DNA of 64,000 nucleotides. It comes from Lachnospiraceae bacterium. Lineage in GTDB: Bacteria; Bacillota; Clostridia; Lachnospirales; Lachnospiraceae. Shown here in pieces: positions 9,205 to 18,914 of the stretch. Numbering within the stretch: the stretch's first letter is position 1; each line of letters starts with the position of its first letter. The stretch covers positions 220,358 through 284,357 of the forward strand of contig JAGBEO010000001.1 of the NCBI GenBank assembly GCA_017936885.1, written 5' to 3'. The notes below the pieces were generated by a model, which was not told where the DNA came from, did not search any database, and saw nothing but the letters and a program-made list of their open reading frames with translations. A program made the translations under genes and the position numbers.

Positions 9205-10077
9205 ATGTGGATTGCAGATAACTGGAAAGATTATGAAGTCATAGATACCTCAGACGGTGAGAAACTGGAACGCTGGGGCGATTATATTTTGGTGCGCCCG
9301 GACCCACAGGTCATCTGGCATACGCCGAAGAAAGCGCCCGGATGGAAACACAGAAACGGACATTATCACAGAAGTTCCAAAGGCGGCGGTGAATGGGAAT
9401 TCTTTGATCTGCCGCAGGAATGGCAGATCCGCTACCGGGAACTCACCTTCAACCTGAAACCCTTCAGTTTTAAACATACAGGGCTTTTCCCGGAACAGGC
9501 AACGAACTGGGATTGGTTTTCTTCTATAATAAAGGGTGCCGTACAGGAAACCAACAGACCTGTTAAGGTACTGAACTTGTTCGCCTATACCGGCGGTGCC
9601 ACCCTTGCCGCTGCCAAAGCCGGAGCCAGTGTAACCCACGTAGATGCTTCTAAAGGCATGGTCACCTGGGCGAAGGAAAACGCTGTTGCTTCAGGGCTTT
9701 CAGATGCGCCGATCCGCTGGCTGGTAGATGACTGCGTCAAGTTCGTGGAACGGGAAATCCGCCGGGGCAATACCTACGATGGCATTATTATGGACCCACC
9801 CTCCTACGGCAGAGGGCCTAAGGGAGAAATCTGGAAAATAGAAGAGAGCATCTTCCCCTTTATTGAACTTACGTCCAAAATTCTGGCAAAAGATGCTCTG
9901 TTTTTCCTGGTCAATTCTTATACTACCGGTTTACAGCCTGCCGTACTGACTTATATGATCCATACTGCCCTGATCCCGCAGTTCGGCGGACATGTAGAAG
10001 CCTCCGAGATCGGCCTTCCGGTCAGCTCTAACGGACTGATTCTGCCCTGCGGTGCGTCCGGCCGCTGGATGCGCTGA
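9205..10077 (+). CDS. Class I SAM-dependent rRNA methyltransferase (RlmI/RlmK-like)
   Basis: A 290-residue protein with the SAM-binding motif I VLNLFAYTGGATLAAA (about residues 122-137), an acidic residue after the second strand (VTHVDASKG) and the catalytic-type IIMDPPSYGRGPKG. This combination is typical of the Methyltrans_SAM (RlmI/RlmK C-terminal) family, which methylates 23S rRNA cytosine or guanine. The N-terminal PUA domain of RlmI is absent. AAGGAG lies 8 bp before the ATG. The gene is divergent from rpsJ and converges on the next gene with a 4 bp gap. The exact rRNA target cannot be read from sequence. Confidence 0.85.
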   Translation: MWIADNWKDYEVIDTSDGEKLERWGDYILVRPDPQVIWHTPKKAPGWKHRNGHYHRSSKGGGEWEFFDLPQEWQIRYRELTFNLKPFSFKHTGLFPEQATNWDWFSSIIKGAVQETNRPVKVLNLFAYTGGATLAAAKAGASVTHVDASKGMVTWAKENAVASGLSDAPIRWLVDDCVKFVEREIRRGNTYDGIIMDPPSYGRGPKGEIWKIEESIFPFIELTSKILAKDALFFLVNSYTTGLQPAVLTYMIHTALIPQFGGHVEASEIGLPVSSNGLILPCGASGRWMR

Positions 10078-10081
10078 TACG

Positions 10082-10600
10082 CTATGAGGCAATGGCTGCC
10101 ATGAACACGATTGCCATTCCGAACAGAAATGTCAATGCAAACACAATCGCAAAATAAATCAGATATGCTTTGAAGAAGTTTGATTTGCTCTTCTTCTCTG
10201 TCTTACTGAAAGCAAACACGAACATCATTATAATGTTGACACAGGGGATCATCATTAACACAAGCGCCAATACCCACTCACTGATCTTCACCGGCTCTTC
10301 CAGTTCCAGCCCCGAATTATTCATCGGATTCAACTGCTGGTAGGGCTGGTAATTATTATAGTTCTGGAAGTTGTTATTGGCATACTCATTCTGATAATTG
10401 TTATTGCCGTATCCATTATGATAACCATTGTTCTGATATGTATTATTCTGAAAATTGCCGGTGTTCTGCCCGGCGTCTGTTCCCTGATACTGATCAGCAG
10501 CATATCCTATATTGCCATTGTTTTGCTGATATTCGTTCTGTGAATTCTGCTCCGTTCCCATCATATCATTTTGATTCGGATACATGTTATTTCCGTCCAT
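10082..10600 (-). CDS. Gln/Asn/Tyr-rich membrane protein
   Basis: A 172-residue protein in two parts. Residues 1 to about 105 are extremely rich in Asn, Gln, Tyr and Gly, with degenerate repeats of the type YQNNGYHNGYGNNNYQNEY. Residues about 115-170 contain two hydrophobic segments (WVLALVLMMIPCVNIIMMF and YFAIVFALTFLFGMAIVF) separated by a basic loop. No signal peptide and no catalytic motif is seen. Related Clostridia proteins often have a disordered cytoplasmic head followed by a two-helix anchor. Function unknown. Confidence 0.75.
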   Translation of the reverse strand: MDGNNMYPNQNDMMGTEQNSQNEYQQNNGNIGYAADQYQGTDAGQNTGNFQNNTYQNNGYHNGYGNNNYQNEYANNNFQNYNNYQPYQQLNPMNNSGLELEEPVKISEWVLALVLMMIPCVNIIMMFVFAFSKTEKKSKSNFFKAYLIYFAIVFALTFLFGMAIVFMAAIAS

Positions 10601-10727
10601 TTTTCCTCCATTTCAAAGTGTTATACCAAGAAGCATTCTTTCTTCTTGCGTTTACACTCTTGTACATATTCATCCTGTTGCTCTTTCTCATTCCATAGCT
10701 AAATCTATGAATTTCTGCCTTATTGTA

Positions 10728-11210
10728 TCACACTATCCCCCATTCGTGTAGTATCTGTTTATAAAACGGAAAGGTTCTATCCAATATATTGTCTTCCAGA
10801 TAGACACAAGGTGTTTTATACGGGAAATACAAATACATACGAATACAAAATACTCCACACAGAAGAATAAACACTATAATGAGCAGCCCCTTGATTCCCC
10901 TGACCCTTCTGCCAAGCAGATACCGGCATATCCCAAAATAAACCGCTGTCACGACAATCGGAAAAATAACCGGATTCATCTCCCATGCCTGTCTTGTTCT
11001 GCCGGTGATCAAATATCCTGCGGCACGGGTCAGCCCGCATCCCGGACAAGGAAAACCTGTTATCACAACCGAAGGGCAGAACGCGTGGAACAGCAGATTC
11101 ACCACAGCCATATACACAAGGAATATCACCCCTGCCATACCATATTCTTTTATGTCTGCCCACAGCCTTCCTGCGACCGCTTTCATATATCGTCTCATCC
11201 TTGTCCCCAC
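10728..11210 (-). CDS. DUF2752 family membrane protein
   Basis: A 160-residue membrane protein with the DUF2752 signature: a helix ending in GFPCPGCGLTRAA (cysteines near residues 54 and 57) and, one helix later, AWEMNPVIFP. Three to four hydrophobic segments are visible. The cysteine pair suggests metal or redox chemistry, but no activity is established for the family. The frame opens with GTG at 11210; an ATG four codons later (11198) is an alternative. It lies downstream of the TraX-family gene, with about 95 bp between. Confidence 0.8.
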   Translation of the reverse strand: MGTRMRRYMKAVAGRLWADIKEYGMAGVIFLVYMAVVNLLFHAFCPSVVITGFPCPGCGLTRAAGYLITGRTRQAWEMNPVIFPIVVTAVYFGICRYLLGRRVRGIKGLLIIVFILLCGVFCIRMYLYFPYKTPCVYLEDNILDRTFPFYKQILHEWGIV

Positions 11211-11306
11211 TTTGAAACCTTACTCTATTTCCGCCATGCCGGATACTGTCTGGCTGCTACTGCTGCGTCACTCGCAGTCCTCCCATAACCTCAGTAATTC
11301 TGTCGC

Positions 11307-12101
11307 TCACAGCACTCTCATAAATCCGGCAATCCCATACAACAGTAATATATGGGCCGGATAGAATCCATACCAAAACCATTTCGGTAACTGCCGTCCT
11401 CTGCTTCCGTCATATAAAGCAATCGGGAAAAATGCCGCGATTCCATACATCTCCCGCAGCGAAAAACGAAACAGGTATTTTATGGAAAAACTCTCCCCAT
11501 ACCGAAGACAATTCATACTCCATGTCCCCAAAAGAAGTACAACAGCCGCCACTGCCATTTTATAGACCAAACGGATATCATGCATTAAATACAACACGAA
11601 TATCAACAGTACTCCCGTATAAAGATAATCTGTTTTCATGTAATAGGCTGCCAGACCGCACACCACAACTGCAATACACTGACACCATTCCCCTGCATAC
11701 TTGCCGATCCATTCCCACACCGTCAGCGCTGTCACTCCCAGAAACAGGGTAAAGAATACATTCTGGCTGCTCCAGTCGAAGCATTGGCCGCCAAAGGCAA
11801 GGTCATACGGTATTTCCGAAATCAGCGCAAACACCCCAAGCCGCAGCAGGAATTTCCCTCTGCTCCTTGTATGCAGAAACCCTTCCACAATCAGATAAGC
11901 GAACAAAACAAAGGCAATCCTTCCGATTGCCCTTCCCACATGATAGATATGTTCCAACTGTGCATTTTGACCGCCCGCCGCTGCCGATTTCTGTATATAG
12001 TTCCACAGCACAATCACAGAAAAGTGGTCAATTAACATGGACACACAGGCTATCACCTTCAGCACTGCGCCACTTATAGAACTTCTGCCTGTTTTACCCA
12101 T
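11307..12101 (-). CDS. TraX family membrane protein
   Basis: A 264-residue polytopic protein. The N-terminal VLKVIACVSMLIDHFSVIVL and GRIAFVLFAYLIVEGFLHTR match the TraX family, named after an F-plasmid pilin N-acetylase but common as chromosomal proteins in Firmicutes. About seven hydrophobic segments follow. The start has AAGGAGAAGGAG just upstream, inside the 15 bp gap after deoC, so the two genes are probably cotranscribed. A link to conjugation is not implied. Confidence 0.8.
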   Translation of the reverse strand: MGKTGRSSISGAVLKVIACVSMLIDHFSVIVLWNYIQKSAAAGGQNAQLEHIYHVGRAIGRIAFVLFAYLIVEGFLHTRSRGKFLLRLGVFALISEIPYDLAFGGQCFDWSSQNVFFTLFLGVTALTVWEWIGKYAGEWCQCIAVVVCGLAAYYMKTDYLYTGVLLIFVLYLMHDIRLVYKMAVAAVVLLLGTWSMNCLRYGESFSIKYLFRFSLREMYGIAAFFPIALYDGSRGRQLPKWFWYGFYPAHILLLYGIAGFMRVL

Positions 12102-12116
12102 GTGAGCTCCTTCTCC

Positions 12117-12782
12117 TTAATATCCCTCTGACTGCTCCTGCTTTACAATCTTAATAATGCGGCTGGTTCCCAGTCTATCTGCTCCCAATGACAGGAATTT
12201 TTCTGCATCTGCCATTGAAGCGATGCCGCCTGCCGCCTTAATCTTAACATCAGGTCCCACATTCTTTGCAAAAAGCTCTACATCTTCAAAGGTTGCCCCC
12301 ATGGTAGAGAATCCGGTAGACGTTTTAATATAATCTGCGCCTGCGTTCGTCACAATCTGACACATTTTCACTTTCTCTTCGCCAGTCAGCAGACAGGTTT
12401 CGATAATAACTTTTAAAATCTTATCCCCGCATGCTTTTTTCAAGGTACGGATTTCCTCTTCCACCGCATCATATTTTCCATCTTTTACCCAACCGATATT
12501 GATCACCATGTCGATCTCATCCGCACCGTTTGCCAGGGCATCCTTCGTCTCAAACTCCTTACATGCAGTGGTCGCATAGCCATTCGGGAATCCGATTACG
12601 GTACAGACAGCCATCTTATCCTGCACATAGTCCTTGGCCTGTTTTACATAGGCTGCCGGTATGCATACCGATGCTGTTCCATAACTTACCGCATCATCGC
12701 AAATCTGTTTAATTTCCGCCCATGTCGCTGTTTGTGTTAACAGGGTATGATCTACATGTTTCAATATTTCTTTGTTATCCAT
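12117..12782 (-). CDS. deoC: Deoxyribose-phosphate aldolase
   Basis: A 221-residue class I aldolase that cleaves 2-deoxyribose 5-phosphate into glyceraldehyde 3-phosphate and acetaldehyde. Family motifs: [48 protein letters not shown], the Schiff-base lysine in [11 protein letters not shown] and the phosphate-binding KAAGGI. Normal length. No other nucleoside catabolism gene is adjacent; it shares a transcript direction with the TraX-like gene downstream. Confidence 0.96.
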   Translation of the reverse strand: MDNKEILKHVDHTLLTQTATWAEIKQICDDAVSYGTASVCIPAAYVKQAKDYVQDKMAVCTVIGFPNGYATTACKEFETKDALANGADEIDMVINIGWVKDGKYDAVEEEIRTLKKACGDKILKVIIETCLLTGEEKVKMCQIVTNAGADYIKTSTGFSTMGATFEDVELFAKNVGPDVKIKAAGGIASMADAEKFLSLGADRLGTSRIIKIVKQEQSEGY

Positions 12783-12959
12783 TCTCTTACCTCTTTTCGT
12801 GTTTCCTTACGTTGTCCACGCTTATTTATATTTTCCATGCTCTCTATATAAACATCATATGCCAGACGGCAGCGTACATAGAGCTTACTTTTTATATCCT
12901 ACCATTAATACACAAAGAAAGAAAGTATCTTTTATACAAAAGCCTCCCCTTTGGGGATA

Positions 12960-14561
12960 CTATTTGGCTAATTGTGACAGGATAGACTCCAGATTCAATC
13001 CGTATCTGGCGGCAATATCTCTGGCATAGCTTAGTCCATCCGGTTTCGTTCTGGCTATCCGGTAGCTTCGCACTCCGTTTGCTTTATCCTCCATCAAGGC
13101 CACCAGATTATCAATCTTTCCTTTATTATCAGGATGTGCATTATATTTCTCTACCTGCTGGGGCAGATCATGGATATGTGTCACGAAGATACCGCCGCAT
13201 CCTATGATGCCGATTCCCATCAATACCTCAGATGCAATATATCCCGCTTCCAGCCCGCTGGTACTGGAAAAAGACTCATCCATCAGGAGTAAATCAGTTT
13301 CTGACAACCATGTCATAATCTCTCCAAGTCTTGCACATTCGCTTTCCAACCGTCCTTTGCCGTAATTGTTTTCATCCGATGCCGGAAAATGCGTAAAAAT
13401 GCCCGTCACCGGACTCATATGTGCACTTTTCGCCGGCACGTACAACCCCAGTTGGAATAAGGCCTGCGCCATTCCCACCGAATAAGCAAAAATCGACTTA
13501 CCACCGTGATTGGGACCTGTCACCAGATAGAACCGCCCTCTCTCATCAAAGGTAAAGCTGTTGGATACAATGGTGTGCTCAATGCTCTTGCGCGCTAAAA
13601 TCGGATTGTACACCTGCTCCAGATCACACTTCTTCTCCGCCACCTCTGCAATCGTCGGACAGCACATAGGAAATCCCTGCTCTATCATAGAACGGATAAA
13701 CCCGACTCCCGCCGTGAGAAAGCGGATATCATCCAACAGCGCCACGAACACCGAAGTATTCGCCGTATAATAATTGCGTATCATAGGTTCAAAGCTTCGA
13801 AGTGCCTTGGCGAATACCGTATAAAGCGCCCCGTTGAGCGCATGATTCACAGCCTTCAGTTCTTCTCCCCGAAGTCCTTTGGCAAGCGGATACAAGGGTG
13901 CCATCAAAACATCCGGCTCGTTTTGTTTTCTGATCAGCCTATCCATGATACTGCCCGGCCGGAAAGCTTCCTTGTTGACAGACAGTATCCCCGCTTCTTT
14001 TGGACGCAGATTCTCATCCAGATTGACCCCGATTGTCACACTTTTCAGATAACCGAATTTAACTTCCATTTTAGACAGTTCCGTATCCAGCGTCTGAAAT
14101 TCTTCGCTCTCCGCAATGGATAAAATCTGCTCCTTGAAATACCGCATTCCCTCAGATTTGACTTCACAGCTTTTCAGGGTATCCGCAAAGAGATTCACGA
14201 TCTCCTGATACATTTCCAGATAACGCACGGAACTGAGGGCTGACTCTACCGTGAAATCACTGTTGATTGATTTACGCAAGTCACTGATATTATAAATCAC
14301 CGAAACTGCCTGACAAAATGCCCTGTATAGTTCATCCTTCTCCACCAGATCCTGTACCACCGACAGACGATACCGCAGCACTGCAGGATCTGCCGTATAG
14401 AAATTCTCTAATGATAAATCCGCAAACCCTCTGTAGCTTTCCTTAATCAACACCACCATATCATCAATCTGTAACGAATGAATGAATTTATAATCTTTCA
14501 TGGGAATCACTGCTGACCGGTCATATCCCGGCGGATACAATAAACTGAGCTCTGCTGCCAT
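12960..14561 (-). CDS. MutS-related ATPase
   Basis: A 533-residue protein whose C-terminal third is the MutS ATPase: Walker A TGPNHGGKS (about residue 350), Walker B LLLMDESFSSTSG and the switch IFVTHIHDL. The N-terminal part is a helical core and lever. There is no mismatch-recognition domain I and no C-terminal Smr nuclease, so it is neither a full MutS nor MutS2 but one of the short MutS-like proteins common in Clostridia. The substrate is unknown. It lies upstream of deoC and transcribes the same way. Confidence 0.85.
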   Translation of the reverse strand: MAAELSLLYPPGYDRSAVIPMKDYKFIHSLQIDDMVVLIKESYRGFADLSLENFYTADPAVLRYRLSVVQDLVEKDELYRAFCQAVSVIYNISDLRKSINSDFTVESALSSVRYLEMYQEIVNLFADTLKSCEVKSEGMRYFKEQILSIAESEEFQTLDTELSKMEVKFGYLKSVTIGVNLDENLRPKEAGILSVNKEAFRPGSIMDRLIRKQNEPDVLMAPLYPLAKGLRGEELKAVNHALNGALYTVFAKALRSFEPMIRNYYTANTSVFVALLDDIRFLTAGVGFIRSMIEQGFPMCCPTIAEVAEKKCDLEQVYNPILARKSIEHTIVSNSFTFDERGRFYLVTGPNHGGKSIFAYSVGMAQALFQLGLYVPAKSAHMSPVTGIFTHFPASDENNYGKGRLESECARLGEIMTWLSETDLLLMDESFSSTSGLEAGYIASEVLMGIGIIGCGGIFVTHIHDLPQQVEKYNAHPDNKGKIDNLVALMEDKANGVRSYRIARTKPDGLSYARDIAARYGLNLESILSQLAK

Positions 14562-14660
14562 ATATTTTCCCTTTCTGTTTCAATTTTCTATTCAGGCTTC
14601 GTATTTTCCGCAAGCCAATTATTCTTACAAAATCAACTGCTTTTATTATGCCAACTAATC

Positions 14661-15149
14661 TTATTCAGTCAAATATTCTTTCATCACCTGCCACTCTCCA
14701 ACCAGTCTGTCCAGAGAAAAAGCTGCGTTGGCTGGACTGGTGGAGGGAAGCTTCACGATCTTGCGTCCATTCTGCGGATAAATATATTTCTGATACATTT
14801 CATAGGATTTGCTGCCGTTGGCATATACCGCCCGAATCTGGGCATGTTCAAAGATCGGAGACAGATCATTAGGCACCACATCCTGGATACTGGCATCAGA
14901 AGATCCTGTGATATTGCAGCTCCCAATGACATCCCAAACCGCAACATGATGCCCCAGCAGCATTGATCTCTTCTCTTCGATCGTCTCCGGCACCGGACAG
15001 GACAAAATACTTGCCATTACCTTCCAGAACCGGTTCTGTTTGTGTCCATAGAAAAACTGCTGCTCCCGCGATTTGACCGATGGGAAACTGCCTAAAATCA
15101 AAATCCGGGATGCTTCGTCATACAACGGCGGAAAGGGATGCACGATCAT
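14661..15149 (-). CDS. DNA-deoxyinosine glycosylase
   Basis: A 162-residue protein of the uracil-DNA glycosylase superfamily. ILILGSFPSVKSREQQFFYG and HKQNRFWKVMASIL form the active-site block seen in hypoxanthine (deoxyinosine) DNA glycosylases, and VKLPSTSPANAAFS is the C-terminal DNA-contact loop. It would excise deaminated adenine during base excision repair. Assignment to this subfamily is by remembered motif; another UDG-superfamily specificity is possible. Confidence 0.85.
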   Translation of the reverse strand: MIVHPFPPLYDEASRILILGSFPSVKSREQQFFYGHKQNRFWKVMASILSCPVPETIEEKRSMLLGHHVAVWDVIGSCNITGSSDASIQDVVPNDLSPIFEHAQIRAVYANGSKSYEMYQKYIYPQNGRKIVKLPSTSPANAAFSLDRLVGEWQVMKEYLTE

Positions 15150-15247
15150 ATAGGTAACCTCTTTTCTTATTCTCTGTAAATATCTGTAAGCTTCTTCTTG
15201 TCCGGTGTCTTCTTTCTACAGCCCACACTGATTTTTGCAAACCGCAC

Positions 15248-16627
15248 TTACTGCAGGCTTTTTATCCACGTTCTCTTGCGGAAAATCACTGCGGCAATCA
15301 ACAGTCTTACTACCTCTTCTAATGATAACACAAAATACACGTAAGGAATGTCTAATTTCCATAGAAATGCTGCTAATAGTCCAAGTGGTACACCAAACAG
15401 CCATGTACCGATCAAATCAATCCACATCACATACTTCGTCATACCGCCGCTTCTGATGATACCGCCGCCCAATATCATATTCTGTACTTTAACCGGAGAT
15501 ATCACGGCAAACGCGATCAGAATCTGATAGGCAACCGCCTGTACCTGCGGCTCCACATTATAGATCTCCACATAATATCTGCCAAGCAGGATAAGCAGAA
15601 CCGATAAAACTACGGAACCTGTCAGTCCGCACTTTATCAGCTTCTTAGAATCTTCATATGCTTTCTCATATTCTCTTCTGCCTAAAGACTTGCCGATCAT
15701 GATGCCGGCCGCCTGCGAAATACCGCTGAGCGCACCGATCATAAGCCCCTGTATCGGTCCGGTCATCGTCATGGCGGCACAGGGATCTGTCCCAATATTG
15801 CCATAAATCGCTGCGTACACATTTTCTCCCAGGCTCCATGCGAACTCACAAATCAGAATCGGTGCTAAAATCCCGAGATACTGCTGCCTGCTTGCCTTAC
15901 TCAGTCCAATAGAAAAAGATAAATCAATTCCTTTCTTATGAAGCTGCCATAGGAAAATACAAAGTGTCAAGACACAAGCCGCCGCCTGCGCTATCACACT
16001 GGCAATGGCAGCACCGCGAACACCAAGCGTAGGACAGCCAAGCTTACCGAAAATCAGCAGATAATTCAGTCCCGTATTCAAAATTACCGACAAAAAGCTT
16101 GCCACCAAAGGCACAACTGCCGCTTCCACACATCTAAGCAACACCGCCATCATGGTTGTAAGCGCCATCGGAAGAAAAGAAATCGAATAAATTCTAAGAT
16201 AACTGACCGCCAACGCGCCGGTTCCTCCATCCTTTGTATATAATGCCATAATTGCCTGCGGGCAGAAATTGCACACTGCCATAAAAAGAGCCGCTATCAC
16301 GATACTGACTAACAGATTGACATGAAAACTTTTCGCCAGTTCCTTATCGTTCTTCTGTCCTATGTACTGGGCAATCAGAATTCCCGCCGCCACAGCAACC
16401 GCACTTAATACTACCGAATAAATCGAAGCGAATTTGCCGCCCAGACCGATGCCCGCTATGCTGTCGCTGCCTAACTGCCCGATCATGACCTGATCAATCA
16501 TACTAAAAGAAGACTGCAGCAATGACTGCAGCGTAACCGGCAGCGCAATGCGAAACAAATTGTTTCTAAAACTGTTTTCTTTCTGTAATATCCTTTCTTT
16601 CTCCAAACCATTCTCTTTATCTTTCAT
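15248..16627 (-). CDS. MATE family efflux transporter
   Basis: A 459-residue, twelve-helix transporter. The N-terminal half has LFRIALPVTLQSLLQSSFSM followed by IDQVMIGQLGSDSIAGIGLG, and the second half repeats the fold (LAPILICEFAWSLGENVYAA), as in MATE drug/sodium or proton antiporters. An ATG at 16654 exists, but the AGAGGAGGAG that follows it is evidently the ribosome binding site for the ATG at 16627, so the shorter start is used. The regulator gene 115 bp upstream may control it. Confidence 0.92.
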   Translation of the reverse strand: MKDKENGLEKERILQKENSFRNNLFRIALPVTLQSLLQSSFSMIDQVMIGQLGSDSIAGIGLGGKFASIYSVVLSAVAVAAGILIAQYIGQKNDKELAKSFHVNLLVSIVIAALFMAVCNFCPQAIMALYTKDGGTGALAVSYLRIYSISFLPMALTTMMAVLLRCVEAAVVPLVASFLSVILNTGLNYLLIFGKLGCPTLGVRGAAIASVIAQAAACVLTLCIFLWQLHKKGIDLSFSIGLSKASRQQYLGILAPILICEFAWSLGENVYAAIYGNIGTDPCAAMTMTGPIQGLMIGALSGISQAAGIMIGKSLGRREYEKAYEDSKKLIKCGLTGSVVLSVLLILLGRYYVEIYNVEPQVQAVAYQILIAFAVISPVKVQNMILGGGIIRSGGMTKYVMWIDLIGTWLFGVPLGLLAAFLWKLDIPYVYFVLSLEEVVRLLIAAVIFRKRTWIKSLQ

Positions 16628-16651
16628 GATGCCTACTCCTCCTCTTTTTTC

Positions 16652-16736
16652 CACGCTTCACAATATCTGTTCTTCTTCTTTTTACTATCCTTCGCAATAT
16701 CTGTTCTGCCTCTTTTCACTATCCTTCGCAATATCT
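16652..16736. repeat. 34-bp tandem repeat, about 2.5 copies
   Basis: ACTATCCTTCGCAATATCT occurs at 16684-16702 and again at 16718-16736 (period 34 bp), and a diverged copy (CACGCTTCACAATATCTGT) starts at 16652. The block fills the gap between the LacI-type regulator stop and the MATE ribosome binding site, so it would be in the leader of the transporter message. It could be a simple duplication or a repeated operator. Confidence 0.7.
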
Positions 16737-16742
16737 TCCCTT

Positions 16743-17771
16743 TCAAGTAACTTTATCCCCCGCAGTACTTCCTATCCTCTTTACACTGTCCCGTACCACA
16801 AGGCGGACCGGTAAGATTTGTGCCGCCATTTCACAAGTTCCCTTCTTTAAATTCTGTAAAGCCTGTACAGCCGCATATGCCCGCTTTGAGGCATCCTGTC
16901 CCACTGTGGTAAGCCTTGGGTAGCTGTTCTCACACAATCTGATATTATCAAATCCTATCACTGAAATATCCTCCGGTACACCGATCCCCTGTTCCTGCAA
17001 AAAGTGCATCAACTCCACTGCATAAACATCCGACACGGCAAAAGCTGCCGTATGGCGTAATATCATCTGTATGTTGGCTTTATAAAACCGCTGCCTTTCT
17101 TCCTTCTGCATAGGCACCTGCAAAAAATCAATTGTTCCTTCCATAAGCCCTGCTCCGCAGCCGTCAATTCTCTCTTTGTCTACGCAGACGTAATTATCGG
17201 AAATACAAAGCACCCTGCGATGTCCCATCCGATACAGATAATCTCCCACCTGACGGCCGCCGTCAAAATTATCTATCGTAAGATTACAAATCCTCTCATT
17301 GTTCTCAAAATATCCATCGTAAACCACAAAAGGGATATGCATTTTCTCCCGCAGTTTCTCATACTCAGCGTCACAGAAACCGATCAGTACCATACCATCC
17401 ATATTCCACATGGATGCCAGACGCACTATCTCATTCCAATCTGCAGTCGCTTTTACCATCATGAAATAATCATTCCGTTCCAACTCAAACAACAACGCAT
17501 TAAGGGCTGAGGCCACAAAGGCATCCTCCAGCACTTTCCCTTCATATTTTATGTGATCATTAATCACAACTCCCACGATGCGTGAATCATTCTGCGATAA
17601 TAAAATCCCTGCCATGCTTGGGATATACTGCCGCTCTTCCAACAATTCCTGTACTCTTTTGACTGTGGCATCGGAAATCTTCTTCGTCTTGCCATGGATC
17701 ACATTGGAAACCGTAGCACTGCTTACCCCCAGTTCCTCCGCGATATCCGCAATTCTTACCCGTTGTGCCAT
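16743..17771 (-). CDS. LacI family transcriptional regulator
   Basis: A 342-residue regulator. Residues 1-50 are the LacI helix-turn-helix and hinge (RIADIAEELGVSSATVSNVI, then ISDATVKRVQELLEERQYIP), followed by a periplasmic-binding-like sensor with VIGFDNIRLCENSYPRLTTV near the end. The open frame extends further upstream, but GGGAGGG is placed 7 bp before the ATG at 17771, which gives a canonical N-terminus. The ligand is unknown. It precedes the MATE gene in the same direction. Confidence 0.9.
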   Translation of the reverse strand: MAQRVRIADIAEELGVSSATVSNVIHGKTKKISDATVKRVQELLEERQYIPSMAGILLSQNDSRIVGVVINDHIKYEGKVLEDAFVASALNALLFELERNDYFMMVKATADWNEIVRLASMWNMDGMVLIGFCDAEYEKLREKMHIPFVVYDGYFENNERICNLTIDNFDGGRQVGDYLYRMGHRRVLCISDNYVCVDKERIDGCGAGLMEGTIDFLQVPMQKEERQRFYKANIQMILRHTAAFAVSDVYAVELMHFLQEQGIGVPEDISVIGFDNIRLCENSYPRLTTVGQDASKRAYAAVQALQNLKKGTCEMAAQILPVRLVVRDSVKRIGSTAGDKVT

Positions 17772-17956
17772 ACTCTCCCTCCCTGCTCTTATGATCTGTA
17801 CCTTAAGTGTAACGTCAACATGGCGCAAACACAATAGGTTAAACGCATAACCCATTCCAAAAATAAGCACTTTATCTGCTCCGTTTTTTAGAACTGTTGA
17901 TCAAAAATTCAAACCAACAGTCCTACTGTAACGTCTTTTTCATAAAACCACTCCCG

Positions 17957-17989
17957 AAAAAAAAGATCTCTGCCCAACAGCAAAGATCT
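17957..17989 (-). terminator. Predicted intrinsic terminator
   Basis: On the minus strand AGATCTTTGC and GCAGAGATCT form a stem (17964-17989) followed by eight T residues. It lies about 60 bp downstream of the TrmH-type gene and would end the chemoreceptor-methyltransferase transcript. Confidence 0.7.
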
Positions 17990-18048
17990 CATCTCTCTTA
18001 ACCTATATATACTTTTCAGATTCCCAATTCTGTTCTCTGTCTTTTTCC

Positions 18049-18912
18049 CTATACGGATCTCCCCAGCTCCCAGAAAGCCACTGCACCGGCTGCCGCCACG
18101 TTCAAAGAATCCACTCCATGCGACATAGGAATACGCACCGTATAATCACAGCTTTCAATGGTAGCGTCAGTCAGTCCATCCCCTTCCGTTCCGAGAATAA
18201 TTGCCAGCTTATCTTCTGCCTTAAGCCTCGCATCATCAATATTGACGGAATCTTCCCGAAGCGCCATGGCAACAGTCTTAAATCCCAGCTCATGAAGCAG
18301 ATCTATGTTATTTTGGTACCGCCGCTTTCCATATTGTGGTGCACTATCCCACTTCTTTCCATCCTGAATTTCCAGATAAGTCCAAGGTATCTGAAATACC
18401 GTTCCCATACTGACACGGGCGGCACGGCGATATAAAGGATCACTGCAGGCAGATGTCAACAGTACCGCATCCATATTCAGTGCCGCGGCAGACCGGAAAA
18501 TCGCCCCTACATTGGTAGGATTCACAATGTCCTCCAGCACGGCAATCCTGCGTGCATGAGCGCACACTTCCCCAGCCGTCGGCAAGTCACGGCGATACAT
18601 CGCACATAACATCCCGCGCGTTAATGCAAATCCTGTAAGCCGCATCAGAACATCATAGGGTGCTCTGTACACAGGAACCTTTTCGCATCTTGTTAGCAGC
18701 GGCTTAGCCTGCGTTTCGATCTGCTTATCTTCCACCAGAAAGGAAATCGGCTCATATCCCGCATTCAGCGCCCGCTCAATAACCTTGGGACTTTCCGCAA
18801 CGAAGATGCCACGCTCCGGCTCATGGATATGCAGAAGCTGTACTTCTGACAGCCTGGCATAAATATCTAATTCCGGAGCATTGAAGTCTGTTATATCTTT
18901 TATATCAGGCAT
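18049..18912 (-). CDS. TrmH family RNA 2'-O-methyltransferase
   Basis: A 287-residue SpoU/TrmH-type enzyme. The C-terminal SPOUT domain has motif 1 LEDIVNPTNVGAIFRSAAAL, motif 2 IILGTEGDGL and motif 3 RIPMSHGVDSLNVAAAGAVA, which form the knotted SAM site. The N-terminal roughly 100 residues look like a substrate-binding domain of the L30e type. The target RNA is not identifiable. It starts 2 bp after the chemoreceptor gene, so the two are probably cotranscribed. Confidence 0.92.
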   Translation of the reverse strand: MPDIKDITDFNAPELDIYARLSEVQLLHIHEPERGIFVAESPKVIERALNAGYEPISFLVEDKQIETQAKPLLTRCEKVPVYRAPYDVLMRLTGFALTRGMLCAMYRRDLPTAGEVCAHARRIAVLEDIVNPTNVGAIFRSAAALNMDAVLLTSACSDPLYRRAARVSMGTVFQIPWTYLEIQDGKKWDSAPQYGKRRYQNNIDLLHELGFKTVAMALREDSVNIDDARLKAEDKLAIILGTEGDGLTDATIESCDYTVRIPMSHGVDSLNVAAAGAVAFWELGRSV

Positions 18913-18914
18913 AA

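Noticed and set aside
11307-12101. TraX-like protein as sign of a conjugative element near 11 kb
   Set aside because: Chromosomal TraX-family genes are common in Firmicutes, it is in line with deoC, and no other transfer gene is nearby.
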